Source: Streptomyces sp. F001 (GTDB lineage: Bacteria; Actinomycetota; Actinomycetes; Streptomycetales; Streptomycetaceae). From it: a stretch of DNA of 64,000 bases. Location of the stretch: contig NZ_QZWF01000010.1 in assembly GCF_004187715.1 (NCBI RefSeq), positions 1-64,000 of the forward strand, in the 5' to 3' direction. Below the pieces are notes generated by a model, which worked only from the letters and a program-made list of their open reading frames with translations, made no database searches and was not told where the DNA came from. This document shows, in pieces, positions 33,700 to 42,503 of this stretch (its first letter is position 1; each line of letters begins with the position of its first letter). Both the position numbers and the translations under genes were made by a program.

Positions 33700-34188
33700 G
33701 TGGAGCAGCGCATAGGTACGAGCAGTCAGCCCCTGGACGCCGGCGTCAACCCGGCCCACATCCCCGGGCTCACGGCGCCGGAGAAGGCCGCCGAGCCCGA
33801 GGACGCGGTCGAGCCCGAGGAGGCGGCCCCCGTCGAGGACGCGGCCCCCGAGGAGGCCCGGGCGGAAGAAGCCGAGGAGGCCGAGGAGACGGAGGCGGCC
33901 GACGGCCCCGTTTTCGAGGCCGCCGACCGCCGCGCACGCATCGTCGCCGACGCCAAGGGCGTACGCCTGAGCCTCGACGACGAGAAGTGCGAGTTCCGCT
34001 GGGACGAGATCGGCGCGATCGAGACGGAGTCCCCGCGTTTCGGCAAGCGGTTCACCGTGACCGTGCACACGCCGGACCGCCGTTGGTACCCCATCGAGAT
34101 CGAGGCCAGTTCGAAGTCCCAGCACAAGGAGTGGGACTCACAACTGGACGACGTCCTCGACGCCTACTTCGAAGAGGACGCCGACTAA
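33700..34188 (+). CDS. Acidic small protein with C-terminal PH-like domain
   Basis: 162 aa, GTG start. Residues about 25-70 are a low-complexity Glu/Ala/Pro segment (EEAEEAEETEAAD). From about 75 a compact beta domain follows: RARIVADAKGVRLSLDDEKCEFRWDEIGAIETES, RFTVTVHTPDRRWYPIEIEASS, ending in a helix (QHKEWDSQLDDVLDAYF). The pattern of strands and one final helix looks like a bacterial PH-type domain. Cytosolic, function unknown. The stop is 6 nt from that of the convergent carboxypeptidase. Confidence 0.75.
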   Translation: MEQRIGTSSQPLDAGVNPAHIPGLTAPEKAAEPEDAVEPEEAAPVEDAAPEEARAEEAEEAEETEAADGPVFEAADRRARIVADAKGVRLSLDDEKCEFRWDEIGAIETESPRFGKRFTVTVHTPDRRWYPIEIEASSKSQHKEWDSQLDDVLDAYFEEDAD

Positions 34189-34194
34189 CGCCGA

Positions 34195-35550
34195 CTAACT
34201 GCAGTACTGGGCTTCCTTGCCGATGGACCGGTACATACAGTCCGCGTTCTCCAGAAGCTGCAGCACCGCATCCCGGTTCCGCGAGGTCTCCCGCTCGATC
34301 ACCTCATCGGGCGGGTAGAACCCGCCCCCGGACGCGGACGACGGATACATCTCGAAGGTGTACCCGAAGATCTTCTGCGAGCCCCACAGATAGTCGTCGA
34401 TCGACCCGTCGGTGATGTACAGGTCGCTGGACTGCTCAGCCGTGTAGCCGTTGCTGGCACCCATCTTCTGCCCCACCGCGGCGAAGGCGTTCCGGTCGTC
34501 GGCCGTCATCCCGGTGGTCGTGTCGGAGTACGTGTACCCGAACGGCCACAACACCAGCTCGCTGTACGTGTGGAAGTCGATGCCGGCCTTGATCTGCTGC
34601 GTCCCGCCGACGACCCGGCTGCGCACGAAGTTCGCGACCACCTTGACCTCGGGCGCGGATTCGGGCGCCGACCCTCGGTAGGTGTCCGAGGACGGCGAGC
34701 CGGACGACCCGCCGCAGCAGCCCCACCGGTAGTTCCAGTTCCGGTTCAGGTCCGTACCGACGTACGACGAACCGGAGTTGGGCTGCCGGTTCTTGCGCCA
34801 CGACCGGTAGGAGCCGGTGGCGATGTCGTACTCGCCACCGTCCGGGTTGAGGTCCGGGATGATCCAGATCTCCCGGTTGTTCACCATGCTGGTGACGCGT
34901 GAGTCCGTGCCGTAGTCGGAGGTCAGCTCCCGCAGCAGATACAGCGCCATCTCGACGGTGAGGTGTTCACGGGCGTGCTGGTGGTGGGTGAACAGCACCT
35001 CCGGTTCGGACTCGTCGCTCGCCACGTTGTCGCTGATCTTGATGGCGACGATGTTCCGGCCCTGGTACGACGTACCGATCACGCGCTGGCTCGCGATGCC
35101 CGGGTTCGCCGAGACGACCGAGTTGATCTCGCTCGTCATCTCCGCGTAGTTGTGGTAGCGGGAGTCGCCGGAGGGGAAGTCGTAGAGCCGGACGTCGTCC
35201 TCGCCGGCCGACCGGTCGGGGACCGCGCCGAGTGCGGTGATCTCGTAGCCCTGTGAGCGCAGCTTCCTGACCTGGTCCGCGCGGCCGGAGATCACGACGC
35301 CGTGACTGTGGACCTCGTCCACGGTCACGCCCGACCGCTGAAGTGCCGTACGGTCCTTGGCGGTCGAGTGCATATGAATCTCGTACTGGCGGATGTCGTC
35401 CGCCGAGGCCGACGCCCTGTCCGCCCCGTCTGCGGTGGCGTCGGTGGCCGTCGCCGAGATCGGGGCCGCGAGGGCGAGGGCCAGCAGGGCGGCGAGCGCG
35501 GCGGTGCGTCTGCCGCTGCGGACGCCTGAGCCGCGGATGCGAAGTCGCAT
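34195..35550 (-). CDS. Secreted zinc carboxypeptidase (peptidase M14)
   Basis: 451 aa from ATG 35550 with AGGAG upstream. Signal peptide (RTAALAALLALALAAPISATA) and a propeptide (DIRQYEIHMHSTAKDRTALQ… VVISGRADQVRKLRSQGY). The catalytic domain has zinc site 1 HHQHAREHLTVE (HxxE near residues 189-192), substrate Arg/Asn region PDLNPDGGEYDIATGSYRSWRKNR and TDLNRNWNY, second zinc His in GIDFHTYSELVLWP near 325, and the catalytic Glu in YTFEMYPSS near 400. The set is complete, so an active extracellular carboxypeptidase (carboxypeptidase T/A-like) is expected. Transcribed divergently from the LuxR-type regulator. Confidence 0.93.
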   Translation of the reverse strand: MRLRIRGSGVRSGRRTAALAALLALALAAPISATATDATADGADRASASADDIRQYEIHMHSTAKDRTALQRSGVTVDEVHSHGVVISGRADQVRKLRSQGYEITALGAVPDRSAGEDDVRLYDFPSGDSRYHNYAEMTSEINSVVSANPGIASQRVIGTSYQGRNIVAIKISDNVASDESEPEVLFTHHQHAREHLTVEMALYLLRELTSDYGTDSRVTSMVNNREIWIIPDLNPDGGEYDIATGSYRSWRKNRQPNSGSSYVGTDLNRNWNYRWGCCGGSSGSPSSDTYRGSAPESAPEVKVVANFVRSRVVGGTQQIKAGIDFHTYSELVLWPFGYTYSDTTTGMTADDRNAFAAVGQKMGASNGYTAEQSSDLYITDGSIDDYLWGSQKIFGYTFEMYPSSASGGGFYPPDEVIERETSRNRDAVLQLLENADCMYRSIGKEAQYCS

Positions 35551-35904
35551 GAAGTCTCCTTGTTTCTCCAGTGATTCCGGGGTCTCCGGAAGTGGGGGAG
35601 TGGAGCCGTGGGGGTGGTTCTTCCGTGCGACGTACGACGTTCTGGTGCGGGTGTGGCGCTCATCGTGGGTGCCTGGCATGGCCAGGTCAAGAGTCGGCCG
35701 GGAACCGGTGGCCGAAAGCGAACGAAAAACGGCTGCCCGACAGGGGATTGAGCGTCCGCGCAGTGTACGCACGATGTCCTCACCCGGCGCCGTCCCCGGC
35801 AAAGTGCACCCGTCGGTGTGAGCGGAACGTGCATATATGTAGGCGCCGGGAGAGAGTTGCAGTCCGCGCAAGGGCGAACCCCCCACCCAGAGGACTGGCT
35901 GATC
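35551..35904. other. Divergent promoter region, no gene
   Basis: 354 nt between the M14 peptidase and the LuxR-type regulator. It contains the AT-rich GTGCATATATGTAG (35829-35842, core CATATATG palindrome), unusual in this GC context and a candidate promoter or operator. An alternative GTG at 35818 could extend the regulator by 29 residues. No other coding signal. Confidence 0.5.
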
Positions 35905-38223
35905 ATGGGCGGATCAGCGCCGCACCGGGACGGTCACCTGCCGGTCGAGACGACCAGCTTCGTCGACCGGCGGACCGAACTCACCGAAGGCCGCGAACTG
36001 CTGGCCCGTGCCCGCCTGGTCACGCTGACCGGCCCGGGCGGCGTCGGCAAGACCCGGCTGGCCGGACGCCTGGCGTCCCGGGTCGCCCGCGCCTTCCCGG
36101 ACGGCGTGCGGTTCGTGCACCTGTCGGGGCTGCACGACCCGGCACTCGTACCGCTCGCCACCGCTGCCGCCCTCGGCCTGCACGACTACTCCGCACAACC
36201 GCCGCTGGACACGCTGGTGGAGCACTTACGGGACCGGCGACTGCTCCTCTTCGTCGACAACTGCGAACATCTGCTGGGCGCCTGCACGGAACTGGCCGCC
36301 GCCCTGCTGCGCGGCACCACCGGCGTCCGAGTCCTCGCCACCAGCCGGCACCGCCTCGGCCTCACCGAGGAACACCTCCTGGAGGTACGGCCCCTGCCGG
36401 TTCCCGACCCCGACGGCGACCTCTCCGCCGCCGACGCCAACCCGGCCGTGGCCCTCTTCGCCGACCGCGCCGCCGCCGTCGTCCCCGGCTTCCGGCTCAC
36501 GCCCGCCAACCGGCCCGCGGTCGTCCGCCTGTGCCGGCGCCTCGACGGCCTCCCCCTCGCCATCGAGCTCGCCGCCGTCCGGATGCGCGTCCTCGGCGTC
36601 GAACAGCTCCTCGACCGCCTCGACGACCGCTACCGCCTGCTGTCCGCAGGCAGCCCTGCCGCCCGGCCCCGCCACCAGACGCTGCGCGCGGCCGTCGACT
36701 GGAGCCACGACCTGTGCACCGAGCGGGAGCAGTCGGTGTGGGCGCGGCTGTCCGTACTCGCCGGCAGCTTCGACCTGGAGACGGCGGAGGCGGTGTGCGC
36801 GGACGAGGAAGGGCTGCACGCCTACGACGTCCTGGAAGCCGTCGCCGGACTCGTCGACAAGTCCGTACTGTGCCGTGAAGCAGGCCCCGACGGCGTGCGC
36901 TACCGCCTCCTCGACACCCTCCGGCACTACGGGTGGGAGAAACTCCGGCACAGACCCGAGGACGAGATCGCCGTGCATCGCCGCCAGCGGGACTGGATGC
37001 AGCAGCGGGCCGCCGCCTGCGAACGCGCCTGGTTCGGGCCCGGCCAGCGGGAGATCGTGGCCCGGCTGCGCGCCGACCAGGACAACCTGCGCGCCGCCCT
37101 CGACTTCAGCCTCACCACCCCCGGCGAAGCCCTCGCCGCCCTGCGCCTGGCCGGCACCCTCTGGTTCTACTGGCACGCCTGCGGCGCCCCCCGCGAGGGC
37201 CGCTACTGGCTCGACCGCGCCCTCGACGCCAACCCGGAACCGACCTCCGAACGCGCCCGCGGTCTGTGGGTCTCCGGACTGCTCGCGCTCTGCCCCGAGG
37301 ACCTCACCCGAGGCCACCACCGCGCCGAAGAGGCCCGCACCCTGGCCCGACGGCTCGGCGACCCGGCGGAGGCGGCGCACGCCGAGTACGTCCTCGGCGT
37401 GATCACCCTCTTCAGCGACGATCTGCCCGCCGCCCTCGGCCACTTCCGGGCCGCCGTCGCCCGCGGCCGCGTCCCCGGCCAGCACCTCAGCCTCGTCGGC
37501 CTCGACCGCGTCGAACTCGCCTGCGCCCTCGGCTTCCTGGGCGAGGCCGACCAGGCCATCGAGGTCTGCGAGGAGACCCGCCGGCTGTGCGAACGGCACG
37601 GCGAGGAATGGGTGCTGTCGTACGTCCACCGCATGCTGGCCCTCGCCCACAGCGTGCGGCAGGACCACCGGCAGGCCGAACGGCACGCCCGCGAGGCCCT
37701 GCGCCTCAAACTCGCCGTGCACGACGTCGTCGGCATCGGCCTCACCCTCGACCTGCTGGCCCACACCGCGAGCCGGACCGGCGCCCACGACCGCGCGGCC
37801 GTCCTGCTCGGCGGCGCCGACCGCATCTGGGCCGACGTCGACCGCAACCGCTGGGGCTCCGCCGCTCTCAACTCCGGCCGCCGCGACACCGAGACCCGGG
37901 TGCGCGAGGCCCTCGGAACTGCCGCCTACGAGCGCTCCTACGAGCACGGCGCCGGACTCGGCCTCACGGGCGTCGTCGGCCACGCCCTCGACGAACACCG
38001 CCCCGAACAGCCCACCGGCGAACGCCCCCAGCCCGACGTCCGCCTCACCCGCCGGGAGACCGAGGTCGCCGAACTCGTCGCCGAGGGCCTCGCCAACCAG
38101 CAGATCGCCGACCGTCTGGTGATCGCCCGCCGCACCGCCGAGGGCCACGTCGAACGCATCCTCAGCAAGCTCGGCTTCAGCAACCGCAGCCAGATCGCCG
38201 CCTGGGTCACCGCCCGGCGCTGA
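35905..38223 (+). CDS. LuxR-family regulator with AAA/NB-ARC ATPase (LAL-like)
   Basis: 772 aa from ATG 35905, with AGAGGA upstream; GTG 35818 is possible. N-terminal STAND ATPase: ETTSFVDRRTELTEGRELL, P-loop TGPGGVGKTRLAG near residue 42-52, Walker B LLLFVDNCEHLLGA, and LDGLPLAIELAAVRMR. Helical TPR-like middle (about 400-690) and a LuxR/GerE HTH at the C-terminus (LTRRETEVAELVAEGLANQQIADRLVIARRTAEGH). This matches the large ATP-dependent LuxR regulators common in Streptomyces. Followed after 30 nt by a MEDS-domain gene and then an HATPase gene, a regulatory trio. Targets unknown; the divergent M14 peptidase is a candidate. Confidence 0.9.
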   Translation: MGGSAPHRDGHLPVETTSFVDRRTELTEGRELLARARLVTLTGPGGVGKTRLAGRLASRVARAFPDGVRFVHLSGLHDPALVPLATAAALGLHDYSAQPPLDTLVEHLRDRRLLLFVDNCEHLLGACTELAAALLRGTTGVRVLATSRHRLGLTEEHLLEVRPLPVPDPDGDLSAADANPAVALFADRAAAVVPGFRLTPANRPAVVRLCRRLDGLPLAIELAAVRMRVLGVEQLLDRLDDRYRLLSAGSPAARPRHQTLRAAVDWSHDLCTEREQSVWARLSVLAGSFDLETAEAVCADEEGLHAYDVLEAVAGLVDKSVLCREAGPDGVRYRLLDTLRHYGWEKLRHRPEDEIAVHRRQRDWMQQRAAACERAWFGPGQREIVARLRADQDNLRAALDFSLTTPGEALAALRLAGTLWFYWHACGAPREGRYWLDRALDANPEPTSERARGLWVSGLLALCPEDLTRGHHRAEEARTLARRLGDPAEAAHAEYVLGVITLFSDDLPAALGHFRAAVARGRVPGQHLSLVGLDRVELACALGFLGEADQAIEVCEETRRLCERHGEEWVLSYVHRMLALAHSVRQDHRQAERHAREALRLKLAVHDVVGIGLTLDLLAHTASRTGAHDRAAVLLGGADRIWADVDRNRWGSAALNSGRRDTETRVREALGTAAYERSYEHGAGLGLTGVVGHALDEHRPEQPTGERPQPDVRLTRRETEVAELVAEGLANQQIADRLVIARRTAEGHVERILSKLGFSNRSQIAAWVTARR

Positions 38224-38253
38224 CACCCCGCCCCTACCACCGACAGGAAACCC

Positions 38254-39153
38254 ATGCCTGCCCGACCCGCACTTGCCCAAGGCACCTTCGACCACCGCAT
38301 GGCCGTCTTCGACACCGACGAGGAGTTCCTGGCCGCCGCCCTGCCCTTCCTCGCCGAAGGCCTCGCCGCCCCGGACGAACCCCCGCCCGTGGCCATCGCC
38401 GCCCCGCCAAACTCGGCCTGCTGCGCGACGCCCTCGGCGACGACGCCCGGCGCATCGCTTCGTCCCGCACACCGAGTGGTACACCGGCTCCGCCGCCAAC
38501 GCGATCGCCCAGGGCGCCGGCTACCTCGCCGCGCACGCCGCCCCCACGGCCGTATCCACCTCCTCATGGAACCCGACTGGAGCGGCCGGGCCGGCCGCTC
38601 CGCCCGCGAGACCAGCGAGTGGATCCGCTACGAAGCCTTCGCCAACCTCCTCTTCGCCCCGCTCGCGACAACCGCCCTGTGCGCCTACGACACCCGCACC
38701 GCGGGCTCCGCCGTCGTCGCCGCCGCCCGCCGCACCCACCCCGGCACCGGCGTCTACGAGGACCCGCTGCGCATCGCCGCCGAACTGGACGCCGTACCGC
38801 TGCCGCCGCCCCCGCCGGACGCCACCCGCTGCCCGCCCCGGAACCGCAGTCCGTCCACACCTGGGCCACCGCCCGCGGACTGCCCGCCGCCGACGCCGAC
38901 CTGTTCGCCGCCGCGGTCACCGAGGCCGCCCCCCGCTCGACCCGTCACCCGCGTCCTGCTGTGGGGCGACGCCCCCGCCTGCGTCTGCGAACTGCGCTCC
39001 CCGCGCCGCGTCGACGACCCCCTCGCCGGTTTCGTCCCCCGCCGGACGCGCAGCCCGCCCCGGCCAGGGGCTGTGGTTCGCCGGCAGGTGTGCGCATACG
39101 TCGACGTACGCGACGAGGGTGCGGGCGCGGCCGTACGTCTGCAGTACGCGTAA
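38254..39153 (+). pseudogene. MEDS-domain sensory protein, frameshifted as sequenced
   Basis: Starts at ATG 38254 after AGGAAA. The first frame gives FDHRMAVFDTDEEFLAAALPFLAEGLAAPDE, the start of a MEDS (methanogen/methylotroph DcmR sensory) domain. The continuation is spread over three frames: KLGLLRDALGDDARR, RFVPHTEWYTGSAANAIAQG, GRSARETSEWIRYEAFANL, SVHTWATARGLPAADADLFA and QVCAYVDVRDEGAGAAVRLQYA at the end. Frame order 1-0-2-1-0-…-1 means each step is a -1 shift, as produced by missing G/C in runs near 38405, 38450, 38550, 38830, 38930 and 39065. Such proteins of about 300 aa accompany HATPase/anti-sigma-like genes in Streptomyces, as here. Probably intact in vivo. Confidence 0.65.
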
Positions 39154-39240
39154 CCCGATCCGTATGCGCATCCCTGCACAGGTATGGAATCGGGTAGTCC
39201 TCCCCGTGTGCCGTACACCCGGTATGGACACCCTGGAGAC

Positions 39241-39738
39241 ATGCTGCAACTCTCCGGGGGAGGCCGCCCGGACCCCGACCCCCGGTACGGCGCCTATCCC
39301 CAACCACCCATGCGCGCGGGCCACTTGAGCGTCGAGTACGACCCGCGACCCTCCGCCGTCCGTGAGGCCCGCACGGAGGTCCGGCGGCAGCTGGAGGCAT
39401 GGGGACTGGCGGAGCGGGACGGTACCGGCGACGACGACCTGGTGGCCACGGCCGAACTGCTGGTCAGCGAGCTGGCCACCAACGCCCTGCTGCACGCCGC
39501 GACCCCCTTCCGGCTCACCCTGACCGCCGCGCACGGCGTCCTGCGCTGCGAGGTGGCCGACCGCGGCCGGCGCCCGCCGCGGGTGGTCGACGCGGGCACC
39601 TCGGAGAGCGGCCGAGGAATGTTCCTGGTGGACGCGCTCGCCCGGCGCTGGGGCCACCACCAGGACGGGCCGGGTACGACCGTCTGGTTCGAGCTCGGCA
39701 CGTGCGCGTGCGACGGCTGCGGTCGGCGGCAGCCGTAG
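39241..39738 (+). CDS. HATPase_c (anti-sigma-like) ATP-binding protein
   Basis: About 165 aa; start uncertain (ATG 39241 chosen, ATG 39184 or 39310 possible, all with weak ribosome sites). GHKL ATPase fold of the SpoIIAB/RsbW-like group: N-box VSELATNALLHAATPF, G1-like VADRGRRPPRV (Asp kept, GxG lost), G2 SESGRGMFLVDALARRWG, and TTVWFEL at the end. A Cys-rich tail (CACDGCG) is unusual. Members bind anti-anti-sigma factors or sigma factors and phosphorylate partners on serine. Located next to the MEDS-domain gene, a common Streptomyces pairing. Confidence 0.78.
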   Translation: MLQLSGGGRPDPDPRYGAYPQPPMRAGHLSVEYDPRPSAVREARTEVRRQLEAWGLAERDGTGDDDLVATAELLVSELATNALLHAATPFRLTLTAAHGVLRCEVADRGRRPPRVVDAGTSESGRGMFLVDALARRWGHHQDGPGTTVWFELGTCACDGCGRRQP

Positions 39739-39827
39739 CACGCGCGTCGCACACATCGGTCGCACATCGGGTGAAGATCCCGCCCGCCCTCTTGTCGCCC
39801 GGCCACCCATGGGCTTACTTGACCTTT

Positions 39828-41156
39828 ATGGCGGACACCACGGGAAACACCAGTGACACCGGCGCACCATCGGCCCAGAGCCCCAACAACACCCCCCGTA
39901 AATCCAGTTGGAAGTACATCGGCCCCGGCATCGTCGTCGCGGCGACCGGCGTCGGGGCCGGTGACCTGGTGGCCACGCTCATCGCGGGCAGCAACTTCGG
40001 CTACACCCTGCTGTGGGCCGCGGTCATCGGCTGCCTGGTGAAGATCTCCCTCGCGGAGGCGGCCGGCCGCTGGCACCTGTCCACCGGCCGCACTCTCTTC
40101 GACGGCTGGGCGAGCCTGGGCCGCTGGACCACGTACTTCTTCGTCGTCTACGTCGTGATCTGGGGCTTCGTCTACGGCGCGGCGGCGATGTCGTCCAGCG
40201 CGCTGCCGCTGCAGGCGCTGTTCCCGGACGTCATGGACCTCAAGTGGTGGGGCATCGCCTGCGGTCTCGTGGGCCTGGTCTTCGTCTGGTTCAACAAGTA
40301 CGCCGTCTTCGAGAAGGTCATGACGGTCCTGGTCGGCGTCATGTTCGTCGTCACCGTCTACCTGGCGATCCGGGTCACCCCGAATCTCGGGGACGCCTTC
40401 GCGGGCCTCCTCCCCGTCCTGCCCGACGAGAAGGACTCGATCCTCAACACCCTCGGCCTGATCGGCGGCGTCGGCGGCACCATCACGCTGGCTGCGTACG
40501 GCTACTGGGTCAATGCCAAGGGCTGGACCAACACCGGCTGGATGAAGGTCATGCGCCTGGACAACCGGGTCGCCTACGCCACCACCGGCGTCTTCGTCGT
40601 CTCGATGCTCTTCGTCGGCGCCGAGCTGCTGCACGCCGCGAACATCGCCATCGAGAGCGGCGACAAGGGCCTGATCCAGCTCGGCGACATCCTGGAGGAC
40701 GAATACGGCACCGCGACGGCCAAGTTCTTCCTGATCGGCTTCTTCGCCACCTCCTTCACCTCCCTGATCGGCGTCTGGCACGGCGTGAGCCTGATGTTCG
40801 CGGACTTCGTGGCGCGCTACCGCCGCCGCGACGCCGCCAAGGGCGAGGAGATTGCGTCGGGCGAGCGGGAGCGCTCCTGGCCGTTCCGCGCGTACCTGCT
40901 GTGGCTGACGTTCCCGCCGATCGTCCTGCTCTTCCAGGGCCAGCCGTTCCGCCTGGTCGTCATCTACGGCGTGCTGGGCGCGGCGTTCCTCCCCTTCCTC
41001 GCCGGCACCCTGATCTGGCTCCTGAACTCCGACCGCGCACCCCGCGAGTGGCGCAACGGGTGGGTGAGCAACGGCATGCTCGTCATCGCGGGGCTGCTGT
41101 TCCTGGTGCTGTGCGTGAAGCAGATCTGGGACCAGCCGTGGTCGGAGTTCTTCTAG
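39828..41156 (+). CDS. Nramp-related transporter lacking the canonical metal motif
   Basis: 442 aa from ATG 39828. About 11 membrane helices in the LeuT-like Nramp fold. The first helix carries GPGIVVAATGVGAGDLVATLI, where canonical Nramp proteins have DPGN; here the motif is GAGD. The unwound helix 6 region reads IGGVGGTITLAAYGYWV and lacks the MPH metal ligands. So the protein belongs to the Nramp superfamily but probably does not carry Mn2+/Fe2+ in the usual way. Substrate unknown. Its stop codon lies inside the first copy of a 21-bp tandem duplication. Monocistronic and convergent with the next gene. Confidence 0.85.
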   Translation: MADTTGNTSDTGAPSAQSPNNTPRKSSWKYIGPGIVVAATGVGAGDLVATLIAGSNFGYTLLWAAVIGCLVKISLAEAAGRWHLSTGRTLFDGWASLGRWTTYFFVVYVVIWGFVYGAAAMSSSALPLQALFPDVMDLKWWGIACGLVGLVFVWFNKYAVFEKVMTVLVGVMFVVTVYLAIRVTPNLGDAFAGLLPVLPDEKDSILNTLGLIGGVGGTITLAAYGYWVNAKGWTNTGWMKVMRLDNRVAYATTGVFVVSMLFVGAELLHAANIAIESGDKGLIQLGDILEDEYGTATAKFFLIGFFATSFTSLIGVWHGVSLMFADFVARYRRRDAAKGEEIASGERERSWPFRAYLLWLTFPPIVLLFQGQPFRLVVIYGVLGAAFLPFLAGTLIWLLNSDRAPREWRNGWVSNGMLVIAGLLFLVLCVKQIWDQPWSEFF

Positions 41157-41184
41157 CGGTTATCGGAGTTCTTCCAGCGGTTAC
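41143..41184. repeat. 21-bp tandem duplication spanning the transporter stop codon
   Basis: CGGAGTTCTTCTAGCGGTTA at 41143-41162 is repeated with one change (TAG to CAG) at 41164-41183, period 21. The first copy contains the transporter stop; the second contains the stop of the convergent gene (TTA, 41181-41183). Confidence 0.9.
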
Positions 41185-42452
41185 AGGAGGTCGGCCCACT
41201 TCGGGCTGAGGGCGATCTCCCGAAGCTGCTCCATGGTCAGGGCGGGCGTCTCGCGGGTGGCGGCGCTGTGCTGGTCGGCGGCGTTGAAGGCGCTGACGGC
41301 CACGCGCAGACCGTCCTTCCTGAGGGTGTCGGCGGTCCACATCACGACCCCGTCGACGCCCTTGTCGCCGGATCCCTCCCGGGTGACGACCTTCGTGCCG
41401 TCTTCCAGGGTCTCGGCCTCGGAGCCGAAGAGCTCGGCCTCGATGTCGGACATGCCGGGCTGCACGTCGACCTGGACGAGGCTCCTGCCCGTGCCGTCGT
41501 CGAGGACGACGTACGAGTACGACGACCCCTTGTCGACCACCTCGACGTCGTCCGGGAGCAGCTCGGTGAGCGTCGTCACGATGTCGGCGCCCTTGGGAGG
41601 CTCGGGCAGCGTGGGCGCTTCCGGGGCCGGCTTGCCCCCCTTCGGGCTCTCGGGGATGGCGTCGACGACAGCACGCCACTCCGGAGCCGTGACGACCTTC
41701 TTCAACTGAGCCGGGGACAGCGGCGGTTCGTCCCTGGAGACCGGCTTGTCCTTCTCGGCGGCGGAGTTCCACTCGCTCACGCTGACCTGCTGCCCCTCGG
41801 GCGTGACGAGCTCCGCGTGCCAGTGCTTGGTGTCGACGCGGCGGTCCGGATACTCGTACCCCTGGAAGATCATGAGCAGCGAGCCGTCGCCCAGCCTCGT
41901 CGTGCGGCAACTGTCGTACGGCACCACCGCCTTGTCCGGGCAGGTCGTCGTCTCACGGGCCTGATCGCTGCCCGGCTCGACCCGGCTCAGGCTGACACCG
42001 ATCGCCGCCGGGCCCTTGCCGTCGTCGTACACGAGGTGGGCGTACGGCCCAGGCAACTCGTTCGTGCCGCGCGCCGACTCGGCGCTGAACTCCCCGTCGG
42101 GAAGGTACTTCTTCAGCGTCTTGAGCAGCTCGTCGCCTGAGACGGGGGCGGGCGTGGACGAGGCGGGCGCCGGGGAGCCGTTCCGCCCCACGGACTGCTG
42201 CGAGGTCCCGCTGCCGTCCGTGCCGTTCCCGGGCAGGACCAGCGCCCCGGTCACGCCCACGAGGGCGATGCTCGCGACGCCGCCGAAGACCGCGGCCCGG
42301 CGGCGCAGCCGCAGCCTGCGCCCGCGGGCCTGACCGGCGGCGATCAGGGCGGGGCGGTCGGTGTCGAAGGTGTCCCCGGTCTGCCGCAGGGCTGCACCGA
42401 GCCGGTCCTCGAAGGGGTCGTCGAAGGGGTCGTCGTGGTGTGGAGTGGGCAT
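41181..42452 (-). CDS. Membrane-anchored protein with duplicated domain, partner of SigE-type sigma factor
   Basis: 423 aa, ATG start. Cytosolic N-terminus (about 1-50: DPFEDRLGAALRQTGDTFDTD…), one membrane helix (AAVFGGVASIALVGVTGALVLPG, about 52-74), then an exported part. The exported part has two related repeats: about 105-265 and 290-423, each beginning LLKTLKKYLPDG/IVTTLTELLPDD, then HLVYDDGKG/YVVLDDGTG, and ending LSPAQLKKVVTAPEWRAVV/LTMEQLREIALSPKWADLL. The gene lies 51 nt downstream of an ECF sigma gene on the same strand, the usual place of an anti-sigma or sensor protein. No zinc anti-sigma motif is seen, so that role is an inference. Confidence 0.8.
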   Translation of the reverse strand: MPTPHHDDPFDDPFEDRLGAALRQTGDTFDTDRPALIAAGQARGRRLRLRRRAAVFGGVASIALVGVTGALVLPGNGTDGSGTSQQSVGRNGSPAPASSTPAPVSGDELLKTLKKYLPDGEFSAESARGTNELPGPYAHLVYDDGKGPAAIGVSLSRVEPGSDQARETTTCPDKAVVPYDSCRTTRLGDGSLLMIFQGYEYPDRRVDTKHWHAELVTPEGQQVSVSEWNSAAEKDKPVSRDEPPLSPAQLKKVVTAPEWRAVVDAIPESPKGGKPAPEAPTLPEPPKGADIVTTLTELLPDDVEVVDKGSSYSYVVLDDGTGRSLVQVDVQPGMSDIEAELFGSEAETLEDGTKVVTREGSGDKGVDGVVMWTADTLRKDGLRVAVSAFNAADQHSAATRETPALTMEQLREIALSPKWADLL

Positions 42453-42503
42453 GGCGAATCACCGTTTCTCAAGAGACGCGCGGATGAATTGAGGCGTACG
42501 GGT

